Shown: positions 35,706 to 44,292, counted from the first letter of the stretch. The stretch is DNA of 59,053 bases from Edaphobacter aggregans DSM 19364 (GCF_000745965.1 NZ_JQKI01000042.1:1-59053), one strand, 5' to 3'. The notes: generated by a model from the sequence alone, not told the origin. Translations and numbers: made by a program.

Positions 35706-36073
35706 ATGAAAAGGACCGTCACGGTGGAATCTGCCTCTGCATTCATCGACGCGAAGATCAACGAGCTTGGGGACTGGCGCGGGAAGATGCTCGCGAAGGT
35801 GCGCGAGATCATCCACAAGGCAGACCCTGAACGGGAGAGACGTACAAGAGCGTCGTCAAGCTAACATTTGCCAAGGGAGCTGCGTTGGAGGACCCTTCAG
35901 GCCTATTCAACTCCAGTCTCGACGGGAATGTCAGGCGCGCCATCGACATCCACGAAGGCGACAAGGTCGATGAGGCGGCCTTGAAGGAACTCAACCGCGC
36001 TGCGGTGGCGCTCAATCTCAAGGCCAAGAACAAGCCGAATCCCCAGCGAGCGAGCAGCAAGCGGGCCGACTAG
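35706..36073 (+). pseudogene. DUF1801 family protein with internal deletion
   Basis: The first 41 codons (MKRTVTVESASAFIDAKINE, LGDWRGKMLAKVREIIHKAD) and a later frame (ETYKSVVKLTFAKGAALEDP, SGLFNSSLDGNVRRAIDIHE, GDKVDEAALKELNRAAVALN) are two ends of one DUF1801 protein. The usual middle of about 25 residues (around the EEWKWRG and W-S-H-DG block) is missing at about 35832, and the two halves are out of frame. The gene is dead. It lies between the IS110 copy D and the M24 peptidase. Confidence 0.75.
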
Positions 36074-36167
36074 CTTCGTCGCGATATTAGCTTTTACAAA
36101 AACTCGAAAGCCGCTTTCCACAGCCCAATCCTTGACACGCCTGATATTCTTAAGCAGTGGAAGCAAA

Positions 36168-36186
36168 GCCCGGCAAGCCGCCGGGC
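36168..36186 (+). terminator. GC hairpin after the DUF1801 relic
   Basis: GCCCGGC-AAGCC-GCCGGGC, followed by CTTCGCATTTAAT. The stem is strong but the T-run is poor, so terminator strength is doubtful. Confidence 0.4.
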
Positions 36187-36279
36187 CTTCGCATTTAATC
36201 CAGGTTGACTTGACACAGAAGTACCCAGTCATCTCTCCTGTTTTGAAGACCTTGCACACTTAAGTACGGGGGAGGGGTC

Positions 36280-37482
36280 ATGCAGTCATCAATCACCGAG
36301 GAAGCCAAGACGATGGACCTCGCAGCCATCCAGGCCGCCCTCCGCGAACATAAATTCGACGGCTGGCTCTTCTACGACCACCACTACCGCGACCCGCTCG
36401 CCTACCGTATCCTCGGCCTCGGCGAAGGCCTCCATGTCACCCGTCGATGGTTCTACTTCATCCCCGCCACTGGCGAGCCGAAGAAGCTCGTCCACCGGAT
36501 CGAGTCCGGACGTCTCGATCCCCTGCCCGGCACGAAGGCCGTCTACTCCTCCTGGCAGGAGCTGGAGTCGCAGGTCAGAACCCTGACCGCCGGGGCGACG
36601 AAGATCGCCATGCAGTACTCCCCCCGCAACGCCATCATGTACGTCTCGATGGTCGATGCCGGGACGGTCGAGATGCTCCGCGCGCTCGGCAAGGAGATCG
36701 TCAGCTCCGCCGACCTGGTGAGCCTCTTCGAGGCCGTGCTGAACGACGACCAGATCGCGACCCACTACGTCGCCCAGCAGAAGATCGACGCCGTCCTCGC
36801 CGCTGGCTGGCAGGAGATCGGCCGCCGCACCCTCTCCGGCGGCACCCACGAGTTCGCCATGGTCGAGTTTCTCTCCGAGGGCATGGCCCGCGAGGGTCTG
36901 GTCTGGGAGCACGGCCCCAACGTCAGCTGCGGAGCCAACTCCGCCGACTCGCACTACGAGCCGACCGTCGCCAGCTCGAAGCCCATCCGCAAAGGTGACT
37001 TCGTCCTGATCGACATCTGGGGAAAGCTCAACCGCCCCGACGCCTGCTACTACGACATCACCTGGACTGGCGTCGTCGACCGCGAGCCGACCGCTCGCGA
37101 GCAGATGATCTTCGAAACGGTGCGCAACGCTCGCGACGCCGCGGTAAAGGCCGTCAAGGACGCCTTCACGTCGAATCAACCCATCGCCGGCTGGCAGGCC
37201 GACGACGCCGCGCGCGGAGTCATCGCCCAGGCCGGCCTGAAGGACTGGTTTACCCACCGCACCGGCCACAACATCGGCCCCGTACTCCACGGCAACGGAG
37301 CAAATCTCGACAACCTCGAGACCCACGACGAACGGCTGATCCTGCCCAAGACCTGCTTCTCCGTCGAACCGGGACTCTACTTCCCCGGCGAGTTCGGAGT
37401 GCGCAGCGAGGTCGACATGATCGCGCTGCCGGGCAAGGCCGAGGTCACGGGACGCATCCAGACCGAGCTGGTGCGCATATAA
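36280..37482 (+). CDS. M24 family metallopeptidase (Xaa-Pro aminopeptidase-like)
   Basis: A 400-residue cytosolic peptidase with the pita-bread fold. A creatinase-like N-terminal domain (about 10-155) is followed by the catalytic domain. The five metal ligands are visible: Asp245 (LIDIWG), Asp259 (YYDITWTG), His330 (RTGHNIG), Glu363 (SVEPGLYF) and Glu377 (RSEVDM). It should bind two divalent metals and cleave N-terminal residues before proline or act on small peptides. ATG 36280 follows GGGGGAGGGG; ATG 36313 (MDLAAIQAAL) is a possible later start. It stands alone. Confidence 0.88.
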   Translation: MQSSITEEAKTMDLAAIQAALREHKFDGWLFYDHHYRDPLAYRILGLGEGLHVTRRWFYFIPATGEPKKLVHRIESGRLDPLPGTKAVYSSWQELESQVRTLTAGATKIAMQYSPRNAIMYVSMVDAGTVEMLRALGKEIVSSADLVSLFEAVLNDDQIATHYVAQQKIDAVLAAGWQEIGRRTLSGGTHEFAMVEFLSEGMAREGLVWEHGPNVSCGANSADSHYEPTVASSKPIRKGDFVLIDIWGKLNRPDACYYDITWTGVVDREPTAREQMIFETVRNARDAAVKAVKDAFTSNQPIAGWQADDAARGVIAQAGLKDWFTHRTGHNIGPVLHGNGANLDNLETHDERLILPKTCFSVEPGLYFPGEFGVRSEVDMIALPGKAEVTGRIQTELVRI

Positions 37483-37525
37483 GCAAGATAGTCTCGCGAA
37501 TTCCGCGCTGCTATGATGGATTGAG

Positions 37526-37942
37526 ATGACGACGAATGTTCAGGCGCAGGCCAGACCCGCGCAGAAGACGACCACTCTGCCGCCAGCGCTGATTCTGATC
37601 GCAGGCTGGCTGATCCCCGGAGCCGGGCACCTGCTGCTCGGCAAATGGGTGCGGGGGACGCTGTTGTTCGTCTCGATCGTGGCAATGTTCGCAATCGGCC
37701 TCGCGCTGAAGGGCAAGGTCTACGGCCCCAACACGGCTGAGTTGCTGGACATGCTCAACTTCGCCGGGGACCTGGGTGCCGGCCTCCTCTACGTCGCCGC
37801 CCGCGTCTTCGACCTGGGCCAGGCGACGGTGCAGATCGCGGTCGCGGACTACGGAACGAAGTTCATCGTAGTCTCAGGCCTGCTGAACATCATCGCCGCG
37901 GTGGACGCGCACTCGCTGGCGACGGGAAGGAAGGCATCGTGA
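37526..37942 (+). CDS. Small membrane protein, DUF6677/TM2-like
   Basis: A 138-residue protein with about three membrane helices. The first hairpin (LPPALILIAGWLIPGAGHLL, LGKWVRGTLLFVSIVAMFAI) has the P-G-x-G-H-LLLGKW pattern found in TM2-like proteins, and FIVVSGLLNIIAAVDAH ends it. DUF6677 members are common in Acidobacteriota and have no known role. Its TGA overlaps the GTG of the next small gene by 4 bp. Confidence 0.75.
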   Translation: MTTNVQAQARPAQKTTTLPPALILIAGWLIPGAGHLLLGKWVRGTLLFVSIVAMFAIGLALKGKVYGPNTAELLDMLNFAGDLGAGLLYVAARVFDLGQATVQIAVADYGTKFIVVSGLLNIIAAVDAHSLATGRKAS

Positions 37943-38115
37943 CGATCTCGCACTTTGGAGCGGTGCTGCTCTTCTCGCTGTTCACCTCAGTCGTCTTCGG
38001 GATCACGATGCGGTCGGAGCCAAGGATGATGATCCGGTTTGGTGCATTCTGCTTTGCGCTCTTCGTCGGGGGGACGATCGTCGCAAGCTGGCTGATGTGG
38101 CTGATCAAGCACTGA
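37939..38115 (+). CDS. Short membrane protein (58 aa)
   Basis: A GTG at 37939 overlaps the previous stop (GTGA). The product MTISHFGAVLLFSLFTSVVF ... WLMWLIKH has two hydrophobic helices with a short basic loop (MRSEPRMMIRFG) and ends at TGA 38113-38115. The overlap and the coherent two-helix design argue that it is real and translated with the DUF6677 gene. No family assignment. Confidence 0.65.
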   Translation: MTISHFGAVLLFSLFTSVVFGITMRSEPRMMIRFGAFCFALFVGGTIVASWLMWLIKH

Positions 38116-38407
38116 AGCGGTAACGTAGGAGCAGAAGGCCCTGTTCGTTGCACGGCGATAGCCATGTTGCTGAAAACATAGTGGCTTTTCCGGTTCCTCG
38201 ATGACAGGTTTGGGTGATTGACCGCTCCGAGGCCTAGGATGCCTCATAGTGCAGGAGGGAGAAACCCTGCATGACAACAGTCGAAGGAGCGCACAGACCG
38301 CACAAAACAGCGGCAGGCGCTGGCGATTGTGGTGAATCGACCGTTAAAAACCAATGGCTAACGACCTTCGTGCGGGTATCCTACCTAGTACCTCCCCACG
38401 GTGATCG
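38116..38407. other. Leader region of the diguanylate cyclase gene with hairpins
   Basis: No gene. GAGGC/GCCTC (38229-38233, 38241-38245) and TGCAGG/CCTGCA (38250-38255, 38266-38271) form two hairpins in tandem about 140-180 bp before the GGDEF gene. I do not see the conserved core of a c-di-GMP riboswitch. Confidence 0.35.
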
Positions 38408-39856
38408 ATGAGCTTAAGAAGAGCGGAAAGCGAAAACGCGAGACTGTGGGCGTTGTGGGTGCGTGACCTGCTGGACTCGAATCCCGAGCCGGAGTGCGAG
38501 GAACTAACGCAGCTCTCGGCTGGGCTGTGTGGGACGCCTCTTGGATTGGTGACTCTGCTCGATGAGCGCCAGCAATGGTTTCGGGCCTCAGAGACTCTGA
38601 AGCTGGGCGATACACCGCGCGAGGCGGCCTTCTGCGCGCACGCGGTCCGGCAAGAGGGCCTCTTCGTCGTAAAAGATTCCCTGCTGGATGCGCGGTTCGG
38701 AAGCAATCCCCTGGTGACAGCCGATCCGCCGATACGCTTCTTCGCAGGCACGGTGCTGTCGACTCCAGACGGACACATCCTCGGGACACTGTGCGTGCTC
38801 GATATGACTCCCCGAATTCTGAGCCAGGAGCAGGCACAGGCGCTGGAAATTCTGGCAAGGCAGGTGAGCGCGAGGCTGGAGCTGCGAATGCAGCGCAAAG
38901 CTCTCGAACAGGCGCTGAGCGACAAGGAGAAGGCGACGGGCGCACTTCGGGTCAGCGAGGAGCTTTTTCGGGCGTTCATGAATGCGAGCCCTTTCCTGAG
39001 CTACATCAAGGACGCGGCGGGAAGGCTACTGTTCTACAACCGGGCCTTTGCACAGCGATTCGGAGTAAGCGAATATGCCTGGCTGGGGCGAACGGATGAG
39101 CAGCTGTGGTCGCGCAGGCTTTCGAAGTCTGTCCGGACGCATGACCTTGAGGTCATGGCCGGCGGCCGGATGGTGGAGACGGAAGAGCACATTCGCGGAA
39201 CCGATGGAACGATCAGCTCGTTGAGGTCTTTCAAGTTTCCGTGTCATGACTCGGCCGGCAATGTGCTGCTGGCCGGCGTCGCCGTGGACATCTCAGAGGA
39301 GGTGGCGCATAAGGCAGAGCTCGAGCGCTACCATCGCGAGTTGGAAGAGGCGAACGATCAGCTTCGAAGGCTGGCCGTGACGGATGAGTTGACCGGCCTA
39401 CGCAATCGCAGAGCCTTCGAAGAGCGGCTGGTGATGGAGTTCTCCATGGCGCGGCGGCGCAAGCGTGAGCTCGCAGTGCTGCTGATCGACGTCGATAACT
39501 TCAAGTTGATCAACGATCGCTACGGTCATGCTGCGGGAGATGAGGTTCTGCGCCGACTGGGAATGATTCTGCGCACAACGGTGCGGCTACCCGACCTTCC
39601 GGCTCGGTATGGCGGTGAAGAGTTTGTGGTGCTGCTGCCCGAGAGCGGTGAAGAGAGCGCGATGGGGCTGGCTCGTCGAGTAATGGCTCGTGTGGCCGCA
39701 GAAGAGTGGGAGAACGAGCCGGTAACGATCAGCATGGGAATGGCCGCCATGAACGAGTCGTTGGTGAACGGATACCAGCTGGTGGAACTGGCCGATGAGG
39801 CTCTATACGCGGCCAAGCGCGCGGGGAAGAATCGCGTGATGGTGCACAGCGGCTGA
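38408..39856 (+). CDS. Diguanylate cyclase with GAF and PAS sensor domains
   Basis: A 482-residue cytosolic signalling enzyme that makes c-di-GMP from two GTP. A GAF domain (about 20-165, GLVTLLDERQQWFRASETLK, FCAHAVRQEGLFVVKDSLLD) is followed by a PAS domain (about 190-300, ELFRAFMNASPFLSYIKDAA), a coiled-coil linker (ELERYHRELEEANDQLRRLA) and a GGDEF domain. The active loop is GGEEF at 402-406, so catalysis should work. The inhibitory I-site Arg393-x-x-Asp396 (RLPD) lies five residues before it, so product feedback is likely. No membrane helix is present. The ATG is preceded only weakly (GGTGATCG). Confidence 0.92.
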   Translation: MSLRRAESENARLWALWVRDLLDSNPEPECEELTQLSAGLCGTPLGLVTLLDERQQWFRASETLKLGDTPREAAFCAHAVRQEGLFVVKDSLLDARFGSNPLVTADPPIRFFAGTVLSTPDGHILGTLCVLDMTPRILSQEQAQALEILARQVSARLELRMQRKALEQALSDKEKATGALRVSEELFRAFMNASPFLSYIKDAAGRLLFYNRAFAQRFGVSEYAWLGRTDEQLWSRRLSKSVRTHDLEVMAGGRMVETEEHIRGTDGTISSLRSFKFPCHDSAGNVLLAGVAVDISEEVAHKAELERYHRELEEANDQLRRLAVTDELTGLRNRRAFEERLVMEFSMARRRKRELAVLLIDVDNFKLINDRYGHAAGDEVLRRLGMILRTTVRLPDLPARYGGEEFVVLLPESGEESAMGLARRVMARVAAEEWENEPVTISMGMAAMNESLVNGYQLVELADEALYAAKRAGKNRVMVHSG

Positions 39857-39874
39857 GGCTTCAGAGTCTCGCAG

Positions 39875-40168
39875 CTAAATCTTTGCCAGGCGATCGAGAT
39901 AGGCGGCAAGCACGTCGCGGCGCAGGGTGTAGTTGACGAATTTGCCCGCGCGCTCCGATTCAATCAGCCCTGCGTTCTCGAGCTCCTTCATGTGATGGGA
40001 GAGAGTGGCTGCGGTGACGGGAACAGAGTCACGGATATCACCGCAGGCGCAGCAGTTGCCTGCACTACCAAGCTTCTCGAGAATCTCGTAACGACGCGGG
40101 TCTGCAAGGGCCCGGGAGATGAGGTGAAACTGGCGGTCTGGAAGCGAGATCTTCTTGGTGGCAGCCAT
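39875..40168 (-). CDS. ArsR-family transcriptional regulator
   Basis: A 97-residue winged helix protein: LISRALADPRRYEILEKLGS, then the Cys-containing NCCACGDI, then the recognition helix VTAATLSHHMKELENAGLIE and ERAGKFVNYTLRRDVLAAYL. The NCCAC cluster sits near the alpha3 position where ArsR/SmtB sensors place thiol metal ligands, so metal or redox sensing is possible. It reads away from the ribosomal cluster. Its target is not visible nearby. Confidence 0.85.
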   Translation of the reverse strand: MAATKKISLPDRQFHLISRALADPRRYEILEKLGSAGNCCACGDIRDSVPVTAATLSHHMKELENAGLIESERAGKFVNYTLRRDVLAAYLDRLAKI

Positions 40169-40227
40169 CAGGATTCTTACTTTACTGGATTCCGGAGTAC
40201 TGTGTGAGTCGCAATTGCAAAGGAAGA

Positions 40228-40257
40228 GGAAAGGCGCACCCGATGAGGATGCGCCTT
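40228..40257 (-). terminator. Terminator at the end of the ribosomal supercluster
   Basis: AAAGGCGCA (40228-40236) pairs with TGCGCCTTT (40248-40256) around an 11-nt loop, with purine/pyrimidine flanks on both sides. It lies 29 bp after rplQ and separates it from the arsR gene. Confidence 0.75.
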
Positions 40258-40285
40258 TTCGGTGCTCAACTGACTGAGGTGGGGC

Positions 40286-40762
40286 TTACTCCTTGCCTTC
40301 ACCCTCGGCGGCCGGCGGGTTCTGCTCTTCGAGCTGCTTCTGGAGCTCCTCACGCTTCTTGGCGCGGGCCTCGGCGCGCTTCTGTGCTTTCTCGTTCAAC
40401 TCCTGCTCGGCGCCGATGAGTTCGATGAAGGCCATCTCGGCGGCATCGCCCTTGCGGGCGCCCGTGCGAGTGACGCGGGTGTAGCCGCCATTGCGCGAGC
40501 CGTAGCGCGGGGCTACCACCGCGAAGAGGCGGTCGACCGATTCGTTGGTGAGCAGGTAGGCCGCGGCCTGACGGCGGGCATGCACATCGCCGCGCTTGCC
40601 GAGTGTGATCATCCGCTCGACCAGAGGCTTGGAGGCCTTGGCCTTGGTGATGGTAGTCTCGATGCGGTCCATCGTAATGATGGAGGTGACGAGGTTACGC
40701 AGAGTAGCGCGACGGTGGCTGGTGTTACGTCCTAGTTTGAATCCTGCATTACGATGGCGCAT
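40286..40762 (-). CDS. rplQ: 50S ribosomal protein L17
   Basis: A 158-residue subunit protein placed near the exit tunnel. It starts MRHRNAGFKLGRNTSHRRAT, with the family block LRNLVTSIITMDRIETTITK. The last about 35 residues (EKAQKRAEARAKKREELQKQ, ending in an acidic AAEGEGKE) extend beyond the usual 120-130 and look like a charged coil. It is the last gene of the alpha operon, 107 bp after rpoA. Confidence 0.97.
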   Translation of the reverse strand: MRHRNAGFKLGRNTSHRRATLRNLVTSIITMDRIETTITKAKASKPLVERMITLGKRGDVHARRQAAAYLLTNESVDRLFAVVAPRYGSRNGGYTRVTRTGARKGDAAEMAFIELIGAEQELNEKAQKRAEARAKKREELQKQLEEQNPPAAEGEGKE

Positions 40763-40837
40763 GTTTGATCTCCTTCGGCTTGGGCTTCTGCCCAGCCGGA
40801 TTGTTTCGGTGTTGCGTCTTTAAGGGAGGGAGCAGAG

Positions 40838-40872
40838 ACTTGCTATTCCCTACTCCCTGTTCCCTGTTTTTA
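40838..40872. repeat. Tandem CCCTGTT-type intergenic repeat between rpoA and rplQ
   Basis: CTATTCCCTACTCCCTGTTC followed by CCTGTTTTTAG is a short run of near-identical TTCCCT/CTCCCT units. Read on the minus strand it is AACAGGGA repeated. It lies between the two genes and is low-complexity. The role is unknown. Confidence 0.4.
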
Positions 40873-41964
40873 GAAGGTCTCCGAGTCAGCGGGGATGTGG
40901 AGGTCTTCGTCCTCGTCCTCATCATCCTCGTCGTCGAAGCGGCCGAAGCTGGCGGCGAGAGTGGCCGCCGGAAGCACGGAGGTGGGTCCGGGCTGCGGGT
41001 TGCCGTTCTCGTCGATCTTCATGCCGAGCGACAGGCCCATCTGCGCGAGGATCTCCTTGATCTCGTTCAGGGACTTGCGACCGAAGTTCTTGGTCTTGAG
41101 CATCTCGGCCTCGGTCTTCTGAATCAGCTCACCGATGGTCGCGATGTTCGCGTTCTTGAGGCAGTTGTAGCTGCGTACCGAGAGCTCAAGCTCTTCAACG
41201 GAGCGATTGAGATTCTCGTTGCGGATCGCCGGGCCGTCGTGTGCGCCGTCGGAGCCAGCCTCCATCTCCTCTTCGAAGTTGATGAAGATGGTCATGTGAT
41301 CCTTGAGCAGCTTCGCCGAGAGACCGAGCGCATCAGCAGGCGAGACGGTGCCGTTGGTCCAGATCTCGAGAGTCAGCTTGTCGTAGTCGGTGATCTGACC
41401 GAGACGAGCGGCCTCGACGAGGTAGTTGACCTTGCGGACGGGCGAGTGGACGCTGTCGACCGGGATGAAGCCGAGGCCGAGGTCGGCGTCGAAGTTCTTG
41501 TCGGCCGAGATGTATCCGCGACCGCGCTTCAGGCGCATCTCCATGTCGATCTTGCCGCCCTCGGAGACGGTGCAGATGTAGACGTCCTTGTCGAGGATCT
41601 CGACGTCGCCGTCGGCCTCGATGGAGCCGGAGGTGACGACGCCGGCTGCGTCGGAGCGCAGGTAGAGGGCCTTGGGGCCGTCGCCGTTCAGCTTGAACGG
41701 AATCTGCTTGAGGTTGAGGATGATGTCGGTCGCGTCTTCAACGACGCCGGCGATGGACTGGAACTCGTGCAGCACGCCCTCGATACGGACCGCGGTGACG
41801 GCCGCTCCCTCGATGGAGGAGAGCAGGGTGCGGCGAAGAGCGTTGCCGATGGTTGTGCCGAAGCCGCGCTCAAAGGGCTGCGCGCTGAACTTGCCGTACT
41901 TTTCGGTGAGAGACTCGCTGTCGACTGCGAGACGCTTGGGCTTCTGGAATCCTCTCCAAAGCAT
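40870..41964 (-). CDS. rpoA: RNA polymerase alpha subunit
   Basis: A 364-residue subunit that nucleates RNA polymerase assembly. The N-terminal dimerisation domain (about 1-235, [20 protein letters not shown]) and the C-terminal DNA/activator-binding domain (about 260-325, [40 protein letters not shown]) are both complete. A C-terminal tail of about 25 residues is strongly acidic ([20 protein letters not shown]) and is longer than in E. coli. It lies between rpsD and rplQ. Confidence 0.97.
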   Translation of the reverse strand: MLWRGFQKPKRLAVDSESLTEKYGKFSAQPFERGFGTTIGNALRRTLLSSIEGAAVTAVRIEGVLHEFQSIAGVVEDATDIILNLKQIPFKLNGDGPKALYLRSDAAGVVTSGSIEADGDVEILDKDVYICTVSEGGKIDMEMRLKRGRGYISADKNFDADLGLGFIPVDSVHSPVRKVNYLVEAARLGQITDYDKLTLEIWTNGTVSPADALGLSAKLLKDHMTIFINFEEEMEAGSDGAHDGPAIRNENLNRSVEELELSVRSYNCLKNANIATIGELIQKTEAEMLKTKNFGRKSLNEIKEILAQMGLSLGMKIDENGNPQPGPTSVLPAATLAASFGRFDDEDDEDEDEDLHIPADSETF

Positions 41965-42111
41965 GTGGTTTTCTCCTTTGCCGTCCTAGCCGCGAAGCAC
42001 TCTGCGGACTGGCGGGTGATGCGGTTGCGTATTCGGTTGTGGTGTTCGTTGCGGGACTTACGGAACGCAACGTTGCTGCCGGCCTCGTGAGAGACCGGCA
42101 GCGAAGCCTGA

Positions 42112-42744
42112 TTACTTGCTGTAAAGTTCGACGATCAGCTGCTCGTTGACCGGCAGGTTGACGTCCTCGCGCTTCGGCAGGGAGAGAACCTTGCCGGAGA
42201 GGTTGTCGCGGTTGATGTCGAGCCAGGTGACGGCGCGCTGACCGCTGGCGAAGTCCTTCGCGGTCTCGAGGATCGGGATCGACTTCGAGCCCTCGCGGAT
42301 CGCGATCTCGTCGCCGACCTTGCACTGGAATGACGGAATGTTGACCTTGCGGCCGTTGACCTGTACGTGGCCGTGGCGGACGAGCTGGCGGGCCTGACGG
42401 CGGCTCAGCGCGAAGCCGAGGCGGTAGGCGACGTTGTCCAGGCGAGTCTCAAGCTGCTGTAACAGGAGCTCGCCAGTGACGCCGGTCTTGTTCGAGGCCT
42501 TCTCGTAGTAGGCGCGGAACTGGGTCTCAAGGGTGAAGTAGATACGCTTGGCCTTCTGCTTCTCACGCAGCTGCAGGCCGTAGCCAACAACCTTCTTCTG
42601 CTTCTTGGACTGGCCGTGCTGGCCTGGGGGGAAGTTGCGCTTCTCGACGGGGCACTTCTCAGAGAAACACTTCGCGCCCTTGAGGAAGAGCTTCGTTCCG
42701 TCGCGGCGGCAGAGGCGGCAGACGGGTCCGGTATAACGTGCCAT
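42112..42744 (-). CDS. rpsD: 30S ribosomal protein S4
   Basis: A 210-residue primary 16S rRNA binder that nucleates 30S assembly. The N-terminus [20 protein letters not shown], then [11 protein letters not shown], holds four cysteines (C-x2-C-x12-C-x4-C type), the zinc-binding C+ form of S4. The S4 RNA-binding domain [39 protein letters not shown] is intact. In other bacteria S4 represses its operon by binding the mRNA. A repeat that can form alternative hairpins lies just upstream of its start. Confidence 0.97.
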   Translation of the reverse strand: MARYTGPVCRLCRRDGTKLFLKGAKCFSEKCPVEKRNFPPGQHGQSKKQKKVVGYGLQLREKQKAKRIYFTLETQFRAYYEKASNKTGVTGELLLQQLETRLDNVAYRLGFALSRRQARQLVRHGHVQVNGRKVNIPSFQCKVGDEIAIREGSKSIPILETAKDFASGQRAVTWLDINRDNLSGKVLSLPKREDVNLPVNEQLIVELYSK

Positions 42745-42817
42745 AACTTTCTTATCTCCTGACTTCGGGTGTCGATCGCTTTACGCGCTGGCTGCGCTTC
42801 ATCACGATCCGGTTTCT

Positions 42818-42882
42818 AGTTGCAGGTTGCAGGTTGTCAATTGCCCAGTTGCTTGATCACAACCTGCAACTGACAACCTGCA
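42818..42882. repeat. A-B-A'-B' inverted repeats between rpsK and rpsD
   Basis: AGTTGCAGGTTG (A, 42818-42829) and TGCAGGTTGTCA (B, 42828-42839) are followed by CAACCTGCAACT (A', 42860-42871) and TGACAACCTGCA (B', 42871-42882). Each pair is a perfect 12-bp inverted repeat, but the order means A:A' and B:B' cannot form fully at once. Confidence 0.75.
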
Positions 42883-42890
42883 TCTCGTTC

Positions 42891-43313
42891 TTATACGCGC
42901 CGGCGCTTCGGAGGACGGCAGCCGTTATGCGGGATCGGCGTGACGTCACGGATCGAGCGAACCTCGATGCCGGCCGAGGCGAGTGCGCGGATGGCAGACT
43001 CACGACCCGAGCCGGGGCCCGAGACGCGAACATCGACCGAACGGAGACCATGCTCGCGGGCGGCGTTGGCGGCGCCAACGGCAGCCTGCTGCGCGGCGAA
43101 CGGGGTTCCCTTGCGGGAGCCGCGGAAGCCGAGCGAGCCGGAGCTCTTCCAGCTGAGCGTGTTGCCCGTCTGGTCGGTGATGGTGACGATGGTGTTGTTG
43201 AAGGAAGCCTGGATGAACACCAGACCAAACGGAACGTTCTTCCGCTCGCGCTTCTTGAACTTCTTGCCCTTACCGGCCTTGGCGCCGGCAGCCTTCTGCT
43301 GTGTCTTCGCCAT
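42891..43313 (-). CDS. rpsK: 30S ribosomal protein S11
   Basis: A 140-residue protein of the 30S platform that contacts mRNA near the E site. [40 protein letters not shown] and [21 protein letters not shown] are family signatures. A basic N-terminal tail ([20 protein letters not shown]) is longer than in E. coli. The start lies 3 bp after the rpsM stop. Confidence 0.97.
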   Translation of the reverse strand: MAKTQQKAAGAKAGKGKKFKKRERKNVPFGLVFIQASFNNTIVTITDQTGNTLSWKSSGSLGFRGSRKGTPFAAQQAAVGAANAAREHGLRSVDVRVSGPGSGRESAIRALASAGIEVRSIRDVTPIPHNGCRPPKRRRV

Positions 43314-43316
43314 GGC

Positions 43317-43697
43317 TTACTTCGTCGCTTTCTTCTTACCGGCGACTGTTCCCTTGCGAGGACCTTTGCGGGTACGAGCGTTAGTGTGGGTGCGCTGGCC
43401 GCGAACAGGAAGCGAGCGGCGGTGGCGGAGACCACGGTAGGACTGGATTTCGATCAGGCGCTTGATGTTGAGCGAGACATCCTTGCGGAGGTCGCCTTCG
43501 ATCTGGCCTTCCTGCTCGATGACGTGACGGATGCGGTTCAGCTGATCCTCGTCGAGCGTTGCGATCTTGGCAAACGGATCGACATCCGCCTTGGCCAGGA
43601 TCTTCGCAGCGCGTGAGTCGCCGATGCCGAAGATGTAGGTGAGTCCGATGCGTACCTGCTTGTTATTGGGTACGTCGACTCCAGCAATACGTGCCAT
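43317..43697 (-). CDS. rpsM: 30S ribosomal protein S13
   Basis: A 126-residue head protein that contacts the P-site tRNA and the 50S subunit. [20 protein letters not shown] starts it, the helix-two-turns-helix follows, and the tail [20 protein letters not shown] is typical. rpmJ lies 150 bp upstream, with a GC-rich spacer that holds no gene. Confidence 0.97.
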   Translation of the reverse strand: MARIAGVDVPNNKQVRIGLTYIFGIGDSRAAKILAKADVDPFAKIATLDEDQLNRIRHVIEQEGQIEGDLRKDVSLNIKRLIEIQSYRGLRHRRSLPVRGQRTHTNARTRKGPRKGTVAGKKKATK

Positions 43698-43847
43698 TGG
43701 GGTCCTTGTCGTTGGGCTCCGGAGGCTTCGCCACGGAGCGGGGCTGATGTTTGCGGCTGGTGTCCGCGGGGTTCATCGCACGCCTTGACTTCGGCGAACT
43801 AGCCCAGCGGGGCCGGATTGAAGGAAGCGTTGCCGCTTCCAGGTTGC

Positions 43848-43961
43848 TTATCCCTGACGCTGCTTGTGCTTGGCGTTCTCGCAGATAACGCGAACGACGC
43901 CGCGGCGGTGGATCACCTTGCACTTGTCGCAGATCTTCTTTACTGACGCACGGACCTTCAT
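43848..43961 (-). CDS. rpmJ: 50S ribosomal protein L36
   Basis: A 37-residue protein, [20 protein letters not shown] then [17 protein letters not shown]. Cys11, Cys14, Cys27 and the following His form the zinc site of the C+ form. It is too short for most ORF listings but is exactly placed between infA and rpsM, as in most bacteria. AGGAGAAGTA just upstream is a good ribosome site. Confidence 0.95.
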   Translation of the reverse strand: MKVRASVKKICDKCKVIHRRGVVRVICENAKHKQRQG

Positions 43962-43983
43962 TACTTCTCCTAAAACAGCCGTT

Positions 43984-44049
43984 AGCTTTTAGCTGGAAGC
44001 CATCGCTACGAGCGTGATTGCCTGGTTCTGATTGTTCCAGCTAAAAGCT
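43984..44049. repeat. Perfect 15-bp inverted repeat between infA and rpmJ
   Basis: AGCTTTTAGCTGGAA (43984-43998) and TTCCAGCTAAAAGCT (44035-44049) are exact reverse complements with a 36-nt loop. A third partial copy, AGCTGGAAGCT, lies at 44055-44065. It fills the whole infA-rpmJ spacer. It may be a mobile intergenic palindrome or an mRNA hairpin. Confidence 0.7.
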
Positions 44050-44073
44050 TAAGAGCTGGAAGCTGCTATTCGC

Positions 44074-44292
44074 CTACTTGTAGCGGTAGACGATACGACC
44101 GCGGTTGAGATCGTACGGGCTGAGCTCAATCGCGACACGGTCGCCGGGGAGGATGCGGATGAAATTTTTGCGCATACGTCCAGAGACGTGTGCCAAGGCC
44201 TGGTGCTTGTTCTCAAGCTCGACCTTGAACATCGCGTTGGGCAGGGTCTCGACGACCGTTGCCATTACCTCAATTGCATCTTCCTTCGACAA
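44074..44292 (-). CDS. infA: Translation initiation factor IF-1
   Basis: A 72-residue OB-fold protein that occupies the A site of the 30S subunit during initiation: [71 protein letters not shown]. The proper start is TTG at 44292 (read MSKEDAIEV), with GAAGGAGAGCG before it. The longer upstream ATG frame adds 46 unlikely residues. It follows map by 205 bp, so it may have its own promoter. Confidence 0.95.
   Translation of the reverse strand: MSKEDAIEVMATVVETLPNAMFKVELENKHQALAHVSGRMRKNFIRILPGDRVAIELSPYDLNRGRIVYRYK

Noticed and set aside
38229..38300. c-di-GMP riboswitch before the GGDEF gene
   Set aside because: The hairpins lack the conserved core of GEMM-type riboswitches.
43698..43847. 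Possible extra small gene between rpmJ and rpsM
   Set aside because: The frame covering it overlaps both neighbours and has no family features; the spacer is simply long.
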